A stretch of DNA of 64,000 nucleotides from Clostridium gelidum (GCF_019977655.1 NZ_AP024849.1:2389001-2453000), one strand, 5' to 3'. Numbered from the stretch's first letter, positions 9,123-18,307 are shown. The notes: generated by a model not told the origin, from the sequence alone. A program made the numbers and translations.

Positions 9123-9959
9123 TTGAAAGCAAAAAAGTCTTTACTTAACTTAATATTCTGGATAACTTTATCAATCTTGTTTAATATTTTTATATTTTAT
9201 ACAAGAGGTGAAACAGCAGCTATTGAGTATTTTGGCGGCTACATAGTAGAAATGTCATTAAGCTTAGACAATTTATTTCTATTTTTAATGGTATTTTCAA
9301 GCTTTAAGATAAAAGAAGAATATCAAGAAAAAGTGCTATTATATGGGGTAATAGGTGCAATGATACTACGTCTAATATTCATTTTATTAGGTGTAGCTAT
9401 GATAAGTAAGTTTAGTTTTCTACTTTCTATTTTTGGCGTCATATTATTACTTAGTGGTTTTAAAATGTTTTCTAAAGAAAATGACAATATACAATTTCAT
9501 GATAATTTTGCAATTAAGATCTTAAAAAAAATAATTCCAGTGACAAATGTTTTACATGGACAAAAGTTTTTTGTAAAACAAAACAAAAGTCTTTATGCAA
9601 CACCTCTTTTTGCAGCACTTATAATAATCGAATTTTCTGATATTATATTTGCAATAGATTCTATACCAGCTATTTTTTCAATAACTACAAATACCTTTAT
9701 AGTTTATACGTCTAATATATTTGCAATACTCGGACTTAGAAGTATGTATTATATACTACAAAAGATGAATAATATGTTTAAATTTATGAGGTATGGTATA
9801 GGGTGTATACTGATATTTACAGGTCTAAAGCTTGTACTACTATTTTGGAACATTGAAATTTCAGTTACAAATTCTGTATTGATTATAATTACTATTTTAT
9901 TAAGTAGTATTTTGATATCTTCCGTATGGGATGAACTAATTAATAAGTCAAAAAGTTAG
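9123..9959 (+). CDS. TerC-family integral membrane protein
   Basis: The 278-residue polytopic protein carries the two TerC signatures: a SLSLDNLFLFLMVF segment in the first third and IEFSDIIFAIDSIPAIF in the second, with their conserved acidic residues inside membrane helices. About seven to nine helices are predicted by eye. TerC proteins include tellurite-resistance proteins and manganese exporters that help metallate secreted enzymes; which applies here is not known. The TTG start at 9123 has GGAGG at 9109-9113. No yybP-ykoY manganese riboswitch is visible in the 95-base upstream gap. Confidence 0.88.
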   Translation: MKAKKSLLNLIFWITLSILFNIFIFYTRGETAAIEYFGGYIVEMSLSLDNLFLFLMVFSSFKIKEEYQEKVLLYGVIGAMILRLIFILLGVAMISKFSFLLSIFGVILLLSGFKMFSKENDNIQFHDNFAIKILKKIIPVTNVLHGQKFFVKQNKSLYATPLFAALIIIEFSDIIFAIDSIPAIFSITTNTFIVYTSNIFAILGLRSMYYILQKMNNMFKFMRYGIGCILIFTGLKLVLLFWNIEISVTNSVLIIITILLSSILISSVWDELINKSKS

Positions 9960-9963
9960 AATC

Positions 9964-10090
9964 AAGTGAAACTTGATTCAGGTGGGGTTTGATCCCCATC
10001 TGAATCTTAGTTGAACTTATCTAGGGTCGTGCCGCTGTTATCTCCCACTTATAGAAGTGGGAGTCTTACAGCGGCTAGACATCAGATAAA
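9964..10090 (+). repeat. Hairpin-rich dispersed repeat, copy A1
   Basis: It begins AAGTGAAACTT four bases after the TerC stop codon. A first hairpin (GATTCAGGTGGGG / CCCCATCTGAATC) is followed by TTAGTTGAACTTATC and a second, longer stem: CCGCTGTTA..TCCCACTT paired with AAGTGGGA..TTACAGCGG. The copy ends GATAAA. The same architecture recurs at 25208, 27112, 31481, 36366 and 46594. Confidence 0.8.
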
Positions 10091-10094
10091 AATA

Positions 10095-10136
10095 AATCAA
10101 ACAGAAATTCATAAAGAGTTTCTGCTTGATTTTTTA
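10095..10136 (+). terminator. Terminator after TerC and repeat A1
   Basis: A 12-pair stem (about 10096-10107 with 10119-10130) is followed by TTTTT. It is separate from the repeat hairpins just upstream. Confidence 0.8.
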
Positions 10137-10238
10137 TATTAGTCATTTACTTATAATTGAAGTATAATGTAAAGTAATACATATTAGTGTATAAATTATA
10201 TTTATAAAAAAAGTGTAAAAGACAAGAGGTAAAGGAAA

Positions 10239-11543
10239 ATGAATATGACGTATAAAGAAGCGATGGATTACATATCAAGTGTAGGTAGATTTGGATCGAA
10301 TTATGGACTCAAAAGGACTTTTAGGCTTTTAGAGCTACTTGGAAGTCCTCATGAAAAAATTAAATTAATACATGTTGCAGGAACAAATGGTAAGGGATCT
10401 ACTACTGCGATGGTTACTAAGATTCTTAGAGGTCTTGGGTATAAAGTAGGAATGTATACTTCACCTTATTTAGAAGAATTTGAAGAGAGAATTCAGATAA
10501 ATGGAGAAAATATTAATAAAAATACATTAGTAAGGTTATTAGAAGAAGTGAAAATTGCTATAAATAAAGTAATTGAAGAAGGTTATGAACATCCAACAGA
10601 ATTTGAAATCATAACTGCACTTATGTTTTTATATTTTTATAATGAAAGAGTAGATTATGGTGTAATTGAAGTTGGTCTTGGTGGAAGATTAGATTCAACT
10701 AATGTATTAACACCAAAAGTTAGTGTGATAGCTTCTATAAGTTTAGATCATATGAATATTTTAGGTGATAATTTAAAGGATATTGCAAAAGAAAAAGCTG
10801 GAATAATTAAAGAAGGTGTTCCCGTTATATTATATCCTCAAAAAAAAGAAGTAGAAGAAGTTATATTAAAGATAGCAAAAGAAAAGAATTCAAAGGTGTA
10901 TTTAGTAAAAAAAGAAGATGGAAGACTAATTGATATTGATTATGAAAATCTATATCAAAATGTAGAAATTGAAAGTTATAAAAACAAATATATAATTAAG
11001 CTACCTTTACTTGGAGAACATCAAATATTAAATTTAAATGTAGCTTTAAATACTATAGAAGTATTATGTGAACAAGAGCAGATTAAATTTGATAAAAAGA
11101 TAGTAGAAAAATCGCTAGAAGATGTTAAATGGATAGGAAGACTTGAAGTTTTAGGAAAGAAACCTACTATAGTACTCGATGGAGCACACAATATAGATGG
11201 AATTAAAGCTCTTAGAAAAAACATCGAGAAGTACTTTAAATATAATAAAATATATTTATTACTTGGTATTTTAGCAGACAAGCAAGTTAAAGAAATGATA
11301 GAAGAAATAACACCAGTAGCAGAAAAAATTTATGCTTTAACACCTCATAGTGAAAGAGCTGAACTTAGTGAAGACTTAAAAAATGAAATATTAAAATATA
11401 ATTCCAATACTATAGCTTTCGAAAGTTATGAGGAAGCAATTTCTTCAGCATTAAAAGAAGCTAAGGAAGAAGATTTAATATTAATAAGTGGGTCGTTATA
11501 CATGATAGGAGATATGAGGAAAATTATAACTCGAAATTTTTAG
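10239..11543 (+). CDS. folC: Folylpolyglutamate / dihydrofolate synthase
   Basis: The 434-residue Mur-ligase-fold enzyme adds glutamate to folates in the cytoplasm. It has the ATP-binding loop HVAGTNGKGST near residue 46, the folate-family segment ERIQINGE, the EVGLGGRLDSTNV motif and the C-terminal ligase domain with LDGAHN (about residue 316). Length is normal. The ATG at 10239 is preceded by AAGAGG and AAAGG; an in-frame ATG two codons later is an alternative. It appears to be a single-gene unit. Whether it also acts as dihydrofolate synthase cannot be decided from sequence. Confidence 0.93.
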   Translation: MNMTYKEAMDYISSVGRFGSNYGLKRTFRLLELLGSPHEKIKLIHVAGTNGKGSTTAMVTKILRGLGYKVGMYTSPYLEEFEERIQINGENINKNTLVRLLEEVKIAINKVIEEGYEHPTEFEIITALMFLYFYNERVDYGVIEVGLGGRLDSTNVLTPKVSVIASISLDHMNILGDNLKDIAKEKAGIIKEGVPVILYPQKKEVEEVILKIAKEKNSKVYLVKKEDGRLIDIDYENLYQNVEIESYKNKYIIKLPLLGEHQILNLNVALNTIEVLCEQEQIKFDKKIVEKSLEDVKWIGRLEVLGKKPTIVLDGAHNIDGIKALRKNIEKYFKYNKIYLLLGILADKQVKEMIEEITPVAEKIYALTPHSERAELSEDLKNEILKYNSNTIAFESYEEAISSALKEAKEEDLILISGSLYMIGDMRKIITRNF

Positions 11544-11568
11544 TAGTTACGACACAATCAAAAAAATA

Positions 11569-11765
11569 ACAAGTCCATTTGCCAGCCTATTTTCCATTAT
11601 AAAGGAAGCTCGACTCGCATAACGCTCTTCTTGAGCACGCGATTCACACCAAATCATAGATTTGGGTTCACTGCTCACGTCGGCAAATTGACCTAATAGG
11701 CCAGCTATGAGGGCAATTCGTCTCCTTGCCTGATGAAAAATATTCATGGCAACTTTGGACTTGTT
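11569..11765. mobile_element. 197-bp element with 10-bp terminal inverted repeats
   Basis: The sequence starts AACAAGTCCA (11569-11578) and ends with its exact reverse complement TGGACTTGTT (11756-11765). Just inside are GCC/GGC. The interior is clearly richer in G+C than its surroundings. A 76-codon open frame fills the minus strand (11547-11777). The frame runs into both ends, so it is likely incidental to the repeat, not a true gene. No transposase is encoded, which makes this a MITE-like, non-autonomous element. It sits between folC and the HIRAN gene. Confidence 0.65.
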
Positions 11766-11818
11766 GTTTATTTTCATGCGCTAAAATATAATTAAGGAAA
11801 AGAGGGAATGAAAGTTAT

Positions 11819-13795
11819 ATGGTTAAGAAAAATAAAGAGAATTTGGATTATGGCAATAAATCAATCTATTCTGATTTAAAAGAGTTTCATGATAGAAACT
11901 TAGGTGTACTTTATAGCTATCAAGACTTTGAAACAGCTGGAATAAGAGAATTTAAAAGTGTTACGAATAAAGTGCGTCCGCTTAAGAATTATGAAAAAAA
12001 TAGACTATCTAATGAATTAATGAGAATTTTATTAAAAGATATTAAAACTCCAGAAAAATTATCTGAGATAAATGGATATATAACATTAAATCCAATCATT
12101 AATTATTATGAAAGTTATATTAAACTTTTCAAAGACTTATTAGAAGATGATAATAGTATAAGTCTAAAAATAAGTGAAATTATAAAAAAAATGCTTATAG
12201 ATAGTGATTCAAGTGAAGAAATTAAGCTGGGATTAATACTTGCACCTATTTGCAAGTTTGAAAATATAGAAGATATATTAGAAGTATTTTCTATTCATAA
12301 TGATTATCTTTTTTATGTGATTAAGGCTTATGAATATATAGGAGGCTTTAATAATAATATTTTTGAAGTGGCAAAGAAAGCTAAGGGGTATGGCAAAGTA
12401 TTTTGTGTAATGAATCTTAGACCAACAACTTATGAAATAAAAAAGTGGATGATAGAAGAAGGCTCAAACAACAATGTGGGAGTTGCAGAATTATTATCTT
12501 ATAGTATGCTTTCATTAGAACTTTTAGAGTATTTAGAAACTGCTGAGTTTGATGGAGAAAAAATTGAGGTTTTAGCAAAATCATTTAGTTTGTTATTTTC
12601 AGATTATGGATTAGATGACATTAAGGATGGGAAACAAGTTTGTAATAAATTATTAGAAATTATTGATAAGGTTGATGGAGGAATATATTCTTTATATGTT
12701 GTGATTTCAATTCTTTATTCAATAGAAGCTATTGTAGTTGATGATTATAAAGCAAAAAGAAGCCATGGTTCTTTTAAATTTAATAATGATTACAATGATA
12801 TAATTGAAAATTGTAAAAGAATCTGTAAGAAAGATATCTGGCATGAAATAATAGAGAGCCAAATATCAAACATAGAAATTGAAAGCAGTGTTTTAATAAG
12901 CAGCTGTGAAAAAACAAAATATAAATTAAGAAAAAAAGAATTTGAGACAATGTTAAAAAGAGATTATACTAATCCATTATTATACAAATATGCATTTTCA
13001 ACAGGAAATAAATCAATAAAAAAATGTGCTATTAACATAGGGCTACAAAAATTACCAATGAATCAAATGTTAAGTGGTCAAGATGAATTAAAAATAGATG
13101 ATTTAACTTATGAATATATATCACAAATTTGTTTTTTTATATTAATAAAATATGCACAGTATGAGGATTTTCGAGATAAATATAAAGACATTAATCTTCA
13201 AGCTTTAAGATCACCTTTAATTGAAACAAGGATTCAAGCTGCAACAAATCTTCAAAGATTTAGAGAAGAATTTGATTCTTTAGATAAGGAAATTATTAAT
13301 GATGCCATAGACACAGAAATGGTAGGGAATATACGAAGATCTCTTAATTCTTTATTAATCAAAACACATGATAAGGAAAAAAGATATGTTGAAGTTTATG
13401 ATAATATGCACATAGACGCTCATGTTAAAGATGTATATTTAATTAATATAGATGTTGCTGGAACAAATTATATCGATATGAGTGAAATATACAATAAGTT
13501 ATTAGAAGAGGATATGTTATATTTAAAGAGAGAGAGTAGCAATGCATATGATCCAAATGCAATTCAAATTATAACCACAGAAGGATATGTAATTGGATAT
13601 GTTCCTAAAGAAAATAATTTGATTTTAAAAAATCTAATGGATAAGGGCAAGTATATATATGGAAAGATAAAAGAAATAAGTGATGACTATAATCATATAA
13701 ACATTGAACTTTATCTAAGTTATAAAGATATAATAGAAGAAATAACAAGTACTTTATCACTACTCTCAGGGGGAAAAGAGCTTTATCTTCAATAA
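11819..13795 (+). CDS. HIRAN-domain protein with long unknown N-terminal part
   Basis: The 658-residue product has a C-terminal HIRAN domain at about residues 535-640 (the V-A-G-T-N-Y start, LKRESSNAYDPNAIQII and GYVIGYVPKENN). HIRAN domains bind the 3' ends of single-stranded DNA, usually within SWI2/SNF2 helicases or as small proteins. Here there is no helicase motif. Residues 1-530 are largely helical by composition and not recognised; scattered repeat-like helices would fit an alpha-solenoid, but that is a guess. The start has AGAGGG about 12 bases upstream. A role in DNA damage handling is inferred only from the domain. Confidence 0.65.
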   Translation: MVKKNKENLDYGNKSIYSDLKEFHDRNLGVLYSYQDFETAGIREFKSVTNKVRPLKNYEKNRLSNELMRILLKDIKTPEKLSEINGYITLNPIINYYESYIKLFKDLLEDDNSISLKISEIIKKMLIDSDSSEEIKLGLILAPICKFENIEDILEVFSIHNDYLFYVIKAYEYIGGFNNNIFEVAKKAKGYGKVFCVMNLRPTTYEIKKWMIEEGSNNNVGVAELLSYSMLSLELLEYLETAEFDGEKIEVLAKSFSLLFSDYGLDDIKDGKQVCNKLLEIIDKVDGGIYSLYVVISILYSIEAIVVDDYKAKRSHGSFKFNNDYNDIIENCKRICKKDIWHEIIESQISNIEIESSVLISSCEKTKYKLRKKEFETMLKRDYTNPLLYKYAFSTGNKSIKKCAINIGLQKLPMNQMLSGQDELKIDDLTYEYISQICFFILIKYAQYEDFRDKYKDINLQALRSPLIETRIQAATNLQRFREEFDSLDKEIINDAIDTEMVGNIRRSLNSLLIKTHDKEKRYVEVYDNMHIDAHVKDVYLINIDVAGTNYIDMSEIYNKLLEEDMLYLKRESSNAYDPNAIQIITTEGYVIGYVPKENNLILKNLMDKGKYIYGKIKEISDDYNHINIELYLSYKDIIEEITSTLSLLSGGKELYLQ

Positions 13796-13888
13796 AAAGA
13801 CAATTGATTTAGGGAAAATTCTAAAAATTATTTCATTAGAAAAAAATATTAAAAATCATAAATGGCATAAAATGGAGATTTAAATAAT

Positions 13889-13920
13889 AATTGAGTATCT
13901 GAGAAGGTACTCAATTTTAT
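13889..13920 (+). terminator. Terminator of the HIRAN gene
   Basis: Stem ATTGAGTATCT / AGGTACTCAAT with a GAGA loop, followed by TTTT. Confidence 0.75.
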
Positions 13921-14027
13921 TGTAAAATATTAAGAGCTAAATACAATTAAAGGGAATAAAGTGATATAATTTAAAAGATATCTAGAAATTATATAATAGG
14001 ATGAAAATATAATAGGGGGAATAAATA

Positions 14028-14702
14028 ATGAAAAAGTTAAAATTAAAATTAACAAAAGTAATAGCTAGTACATTAGTAGTAGCTTCAATATTGGCATTAA
14101 ATCCAATAGGAGCAAGTGCATCATGGAAACAAAATGGTACAGGCTGGTGGTATACAGAAGGTAGTTCATATTCTACAGGTTGGAAAGAAATTGATGGAAA
14201 TTGGTACTATTTTTATTCTGATGGATATATGGCTAAGGATAAAACTATTGATGGATATTATTTAAATGCTAGTGGTGCTTGGATAAGTACACAAACTCAA
14301 TCTGAAAAAATTTCAGTTGTATATCCTTCCAATTGGATTAAAAAGAACATAAAGGGGAAGAATATTTACTTACTAGATGATAAAGGAACTAGTGTGAACT
14401 TAGTGGTAGAAAGTATGCAAGGGTTATCAGAAGAAGAGTATAATAAAGCATCTGATATAGATGTAAAGACTAACTTAGGTATTGATAATATAAAAGTTCA
14501 AGAACATGAATTTAATAATAAAAAGGCGAGATTAACTAATTTTGTTCAAACATATCAAGGTATAAATATTCCAACATATCAAGTGACTTTTTTAAATAGC
14601 AATACTTCTTATATATTTACAATTGCTGGACGAGAAAAGATTTCAGATGAAAATATGATAGCTTTTAATAATATGTTAAATACAGTTAAATTTGCAAATT
14701 AA
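14028..14702 (+). CDS. Secreted protein with cell-wall-binding (choline-binding-type) repeats
   Basis: The 224-residue product has a signal peptide with cleavage probably after ...GASA (about residue 31). Two to three aromatic/glycine wall-binding repeats follow (TGWWYTEGSS, GWKEIDGNWYYFYSDGYM, DGYYLNASGAW; about 33-88). The C-terminal ~130 residues start with a VVYPSNW motif and resemble small PsbP/DUF1795-like beta domains; that match is tentative. The repeats usually bind choline or secondary wall polymers and hold proteins at the surface. The gene stands alone between two terminators. Confidence 0.75.
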   Translation: MKKLKLKLTKVIASTLVVASILALNPIGASASWKQNGTGWWYTEGSSYSTGWKEIDGNWYYFYSDGYMAKDKTIDGYYLNASGAWISTQTQSEKISVVYPSNWIKKNIKGKNIYLLDDKGTSVNLVVESMQGLSEEEYNKASDIDVKTNLGIDNIKVQEHEFNNKKARLTNFVQTYQGINIPTYQVTFLNSNTSYIFTIAGREKISDENMIAFNNMLNTVKFAN

Positions 14703-14730
14703 TTAGAGCTTGTTAAAATGTTATATATTT

Positions 14731-14760
14731 GAAGAGGTGTTTAACCTCTTCTTTCTATTT
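14731..14760. terminator. Terminator between convergent genes
   Basis: Stem GAAGAGGT / ACCTCTTC with a five-base loop followed by a T-rich tail on the plus strand. It separates the wall-binding protein gene from the convergent TSCPD gene. Confidence 0.75.
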
Positions 14761-14777
14761 TAAATTAAATTTTAGTT

Positions 14778-15029
14778 TTATAGAGTCTCCTTTTTCCATT
14801 GTAATAAAGCTTTAGATAATTGATCTGGACAAGATGTACCTTTCTTTTTACAATCTATTCCTTGTAATTTAGCAATAACATCATCTACAGACATGCCTTT
14901 TACTAGGTGTCCAATACCTAAAAGATTTCCGGAACAACCTCCAACAAATTGCACATCTTCAACAATATTATCATTAATTTCAAGATTAATTATAGATGAA
15001 CAAACACCTGATGTTTTATATGAATACAT
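14778..15029 (-). CDS. TSCPD-domain protein (TIGR03905 type)
   Basis: This small 83-residue protein has a conserved cysteine pattern (SGVCSS, GGCSGN, GIDCKKKGTSCPDQL) and the GCSGNL...GM.VDDVI..L.GI.C signature of TSCPD proteins, a domain also found at the C-terminus of vitamin-B12-dependent ribonucleotide reductase. The free-standing form has no established function. I place the start at the internal ATG (15027-15029), because AAGGAG lies eight bases before it. A GTG three codons upstream overlaps that ribosome site. Confidence 0.8.
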   Translation of the reverse strand: MYSYKTSGVCSSIINLEINDNIVEDVQFVGGCSGNLLGIGHLVKGMSVDDVIAKLQGIDCKKKGTSCPDQLSKALLQWKKETL

Positions 15030-15210
15030 TATATACACTCCTTAAAATAAGATTTAATTTTAGCTCTTATGTGAATACGTGATGAGCCCTCACTAATTAT
15101 ACAAGAAATTTGTCAATAAATAAAGATAATACAATTAATAAGTTGTCCCAATAATGTATTTTTGGAATATATTATAGATAATAATATGATTATCTTATGG
15201 GGGGAATGGA

Positions 15211-16095
15211 ATGAGCTATATTATTGTTTGCAATACTGGTTCAGATAGCTTAAACAAGATTAATACTGAAAATTTGAATAATCAGAGTATAATTTTATCT
15301 GCTGATGAAAGTTCATTGGGCCCTCATGGATTATCATTGTACAAAGATAAAATTTTAGTGGCCAATAATTATAATAATAGTATTTCACTAATAAATTATA
15401 AGACATTTAAAGAAGAAAATAATTTATATATAGGAGCACATCCTAATGATATAGTAGCCCATAATGATATAGCATATGTTTCATGTGGAGAATCAAATTC
15501 ACTTATAATATATGACATGATAAATGAACGAGTAAATTTTGAGGTGCCAACAGGTAGATTTCCTCATAATATGGCACTATTAGAAGAGGAAAATCTTTTG
15601 TTTATAAGTAATATGGGTGATGATAGTATATCTGTAATTGACTATATAAATAATAAGGAAATAAAAAGAATTAAAGTTGAAAATACTCCTACAAAAATAA
15701 ATATATCAAAAAATAAAAAGTATCTATATATATGTATTAGTTATCTTGGCTATGATAAAAAAGGAAGCATAGGGATTATTGAATTAAGAACCTTAGAGTT
15801 AATTAATAGGATTCAGGTTGGATTGTCCCCAGTAGATTTATTTGAAGAGGGTAATTATCTATATGTTTCTAATTTATGTGATGGATCAATAAGTATTGTT
15901 AATTTAAAGGAACTTAAGGAAGAAAATAAAATAATTATTGGAGGAATGCCAAGGGGGATAGTAAAGATTAAAGAAAATATATTTGTTGGAGATTATTTGA
16001 ATGGAATATTAAATATAATAGGTATAGAAAATAAAAAAATAAAAGCCATAGAATTAGGCTCTGAACCGAATGCTATGACTTTAGTTAAAAATTAA
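15211..16095 (+). CDS. YVTN/YncE-type beta-propeller protein
   Basis: The 294-residue product consists almost entirely of about six to seven repeats of ~42 residues with the pattern V..G..P..I......YV.N..D.SI.VID (for example LFISNMGDDSISVIDYINN and LYVSNLCDGSISIVNLK). This is the YVTN beta-propeller signature. No signal peptide is seen, so it should be cytoplasmic, unlike many YVTN surface proteins. The first residues (MSYIIVCNTGSDSL) are already a repeat blade. The function is unknown. Its stop codon directly abuts that of the convergent DUF4364 gene. Confidence 0.75.
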   Translation: MSYIIVCNTGSDSLNKINTENLNNQSIILSADESSLGPHGLSLYKDKILVANNYNNSISLINYKTFKEENNLYIGAHPNDIVAHNDIAYVSCGESNSLIIYDMINERVNFEVPTGRFPHNMALLEEENLLFISNMGDDSISVIDYINNKEIKRIKVENTPTKINISKNKKYLYICISYLGYDKKGSIGIIELRTLELINRIQVGLSPVDLFEEGNYLYVSNLCDGSISIVNLKELKEENKIIIGGMPRGIVKIKENIFVGDYLNGILNIIGIENKKIKAIELGSEPNAMTLVKN

Positions 16096-16623
16096 TTAGT
16101 TAATTAATATATTAATTATATTGGTATATATTTCAGATGGATTCTCTTTCCACTTGCTGCAAATTGAAGTTGCTTGATTTTTCGTGGGAACTGATAATTT
16201 TAGTTCCATTAATAAAGTTTGATCTTCAATAGCTTTAAGATCAACTATAAAGCTATCATCACTCTCACCAAGAGTATAGTCAGCGTGTATAGTTAATTCC
16301 TTTTTTATAGATCCTATCTTTTCTTTTATATATTCATCAATAATAGATATTTTTGAGGGGGATATTCTAGCTTTAAATAAAGAAAGAACATTATCTCCCG
16401 CTTCTGTTAATATCAATAATTTTTTATCATTAGCTTCATGATATTCAACGAATTTAGACTCCTCAAGCTCAGCCAAATATTGTTGGAATGTAAAATAATT
16501 AATAAAGTTATTTTCAAGAATTATTTCAGTAAGCTGAGTATTGGAAATTGGATCTTTTATTGTTTTTAATACATATAACATTAGTAACTTGTTTTCTGCG
16601 AGTTCTGATGAATTTTCGTACAT
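16096..16623 (-). CDS. DUF4364 family winged-helix protein
   Basis: The 175-residue product begins MYENSSELAENKLLMLYVL and continues with a helix-turn-helix-like half (residues about 5-75, NTQLTEIILENNFINYFTFQQYLAELEE) and a beta-rich C-terminal half. This matches the clostridial DUF4364 family, which resembles PadR/MarR-type winged-helix regulators. I start at the ATG 16621-16623, seven bases after GGAGG; an ATG four codons upstream overlaps the ribosome site. Target genes are unknown. It converges on the beta-propeller gene with no spacer. Confidence 0.8.
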   Translation of the reverse strand: MYENSSELAENKLLMLYVLKTIKDPISNTQLTEIILENNFINYFTFQQYLAELEESKFVEYHEANDKKLLILTEAGDNVLSLFKARISPSKISIIDEYIKEKIGSIKKELTIHADYTLGESDDSFIVDLKAIEDQTLLMELKLSVPTKNQATSICSKWKENPSEIYTNIINILIN

Positions 16624-16838
16624 AAATACCTCCATAACTAATGAAAATCTACTTTTATTATAACATAAATTATCTTGTAGTGAATAGTAACTAAAAGAAT
16701 TTAATTACAAAAAAAGAATTATATGTGCCCAAAATTTTTATAAAGTAATTTGTTTTTTTACTAAATATTAACTTATGTATATATATAATAGTGTTAAGTC
16801 AAAAACATACTATGTTTGTGTCAATAAATATACTTAAA

Positions 16839-16852
16839 TGAAAACGTTTGGT
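16839..16852 (+). promoter_or_regulatory. Candidate CcpA (cre) site
   Basis: TGAAAACGTTTGGT fits the left half and core of the catabolite-responsive element (TGNAANCGNT) with a weaker right arm. It overlaps the proposed -35 of the GH30 promoter, which would suit repression by CcpA when preferred sugars are present. Confidence 0.5.
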
Positions 16853-16876
16853 TTGCTAAAATTAGTATTGTAAATG
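16848..16876 (+). promoter_or_regulatory. Possible promoter of the GH30-GPH operon
   Basis: TTGGTT (16848-16853), 17 bases, then TAAATG (16871-16876). Both boxes are weak, as expected for a regulated promoter. The placement is tentative. Confidence 0.35.
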
Positions 16877-16898
16877 ATATCAAAGTTAACTTTGATAT
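16877..16898. promoter_or_regulatory. 22-bp perfect palindrome, candidate operator
   Basis: The half-site ATATCAAAGTT is followed directly by its exact reverse complement, centred on GTT/AAC at 16887/16888. It lies just after the proposed -10 and 40 bases before the GH30 start. This position is typical for a repressor operator. The binding regulator is not known. Confidence 0.55.
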
Positions 16899-16937
16899 TT
16901 ACGAATAGAAACTTAGAGACTTTAGGAGGACGTATAA

Positions 16938-18278
16938 ATGAGCAAAATTAAACACATTTATAGTAGTGATAAAACTTATTGGCAAGAAGGACAGTTACAG
17001 AATATAGAATATGAAGACACTTTAGAATTAACCAGCGAAACAAAGCAAACTGTAAAAGGCTTTGGTGGTTGTTTTAATGAAATTAGCTGGGATATTTTAA
17101 AAATAGTAGATAAAAATAAGCAAAAAGAAATTTTAGATAATTTATTCACAGAAGAAGGTTTGAATTTTAATGTAGGACGTTTACCAATGGGTGCTAGTGA
17201 TTATGCATTGGAATGGCATAGTTATGATGAGACAAATGGAGATTATGAGTTAAAAGATTTTTCTATAAAAAGAGACGAAGAATACTTATTGCCATATTTA
17301 AAAGAAGCATTAAATCGTAAACCAGAAATGTCATTATTTGCTTCACCTTGGAGCCCGCCAACATGGATGAAAACAAAGAAATCATACAATTTTGGAACAT
17401 TATCGTGGAACCAAGAAAATTTACAAGCTTATGCAAATTACTTTGCAAAATATGTAGAGGAATATAAGAAAGCTGGAGTAAAAATTGAACAAGTTCATAT
17501 TCAAAATGAACCTCATGCTGATCAAAAATTCCCATCATGTATGTGGACAGGCAAAGAAATGAGAGATTTTATTAAAAATAATCTTGGACCAGTATTTGAG
17601 GAAAAAGGAATAGATGCAGAGATTTGGCTTGGTACAATTAATGGACCATTTGTAGATTTTCAGCTTCCACTTCCAGGTTGTGCTCCATTCTCACAATTCT
17701 ATGATCAATGTGTAAATACAATACTTTCAGATAAAGAAGCGAGAAAATACATATATGGGGTAGGATTCCAATGGGGTGGAAAACATGTAATTGAACAAAT
17801 TGAATTAAGTTATCCAGAAATAAGACTTATGCAAACAGAAAATGAATGTGGGGATGGCCAAAATACATGGACTCACGCAGAATATGTTTATGGACTTTTT
17901 TGGCATTATTTCACTCACGGTGTTGAAAGCTATGTTTACTGGAATATGGTACTTCCGAGTGGTGGAATAAGTACTTGGGGCTGGGAACAAAATACAATGA
18001 TAACAATTGACCCAGAAACAAAAGAAGTAGCATATCAACCTGAATTTTATATTATGAAGCATTTCTCGCATTTTGTTAAACCAGAAGCAAAAAGAATAGC
18101 AACTAAAGGTCACTGGACTTCAAATTCTATCGTATTTGAAAATCCTGATGGAGAAATTGTAGTTGTTGTAGGTAATGCAATGGATGCAGATCGTGAATTT
18201 ACATTTAAATATAAGGATGTAAGTTTTTCTACAATTATCAAAGCACATTCAGTTAATACTTTTTGTGTACAAAAATAA
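16938..18278 (+). CDS. Glycoside hydrolase family 30 protein
   Basis: The 446-residue (beta/alpha)8 enzyme has the GH30 signatures: VKGFGGCFNE near the start, SPWSPPTWMKT at about 137, the acid/base glutamate in HIQNEP (E191) and the nucleophile in QTENECG (E301), followed by a short beta-sandwich end. GH30 includes beta-glucosylceramidases, beta-1,6-glucanases and beta-xylosidases; the overall layout is of the GH30_1/3 kind. No signal peptide is present, so it acts inside the cell on an imported oligosaccharide. A GGAGGA site precedes the ATG. It is 29 bases from the sugar symporter gene and forms an operon with it. Confidence 0.9.
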   Translation: MSKIKHIYSSDKTYWQEGQLQNIEYEDTLELTSETKQTVKGFGGCFNEISWDILKIVDKNKQKEILDNLFTEEGLNFNVGRLPMGASDYALEWHSYDETNGDYELKDFSIKRDEEYLLPYLKEALNRKPEMSLFASPWSPPTWMKTKKSYNFGTLSWNQENLQAYANYFAKYVEEYKKAGVKIEQVHIQNEPHADQKFPSCMWTGKEMRDFIKNNLGPVFEEKGIDAEIWLGTINGPFVDFQLPLPGCAPFSQFYDQCVNTILSDKEARKYIYGVGFQWGGKHVIEQIELSYPEIRLMQTENECGDGQNTWTHAEYVYGLFWHYFTHGVESYVYWNMVLPSGGISTWGWEQNTMITIDPETKEVAYQPEFYIMKHFSHFVKPEAKRIATKGHWTSNSIVFENPDGEIVVVVGNAMDADREFTFKYKDVSFSTIIKAHSVNTFCVQK

Positions 18279-18307
18279 TACAAATGATAAAATTAGGAGG
18301 ATAAAAA

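Noticed and set aside
11547..11777. A 76-codon minus-strand frame that could be annotated as a hypothetical protein
   Set aside because: It coincides with a 197-bp element bounded by inverted repeats and has no ribosome site of its own. It is better explained as part of that repeat.
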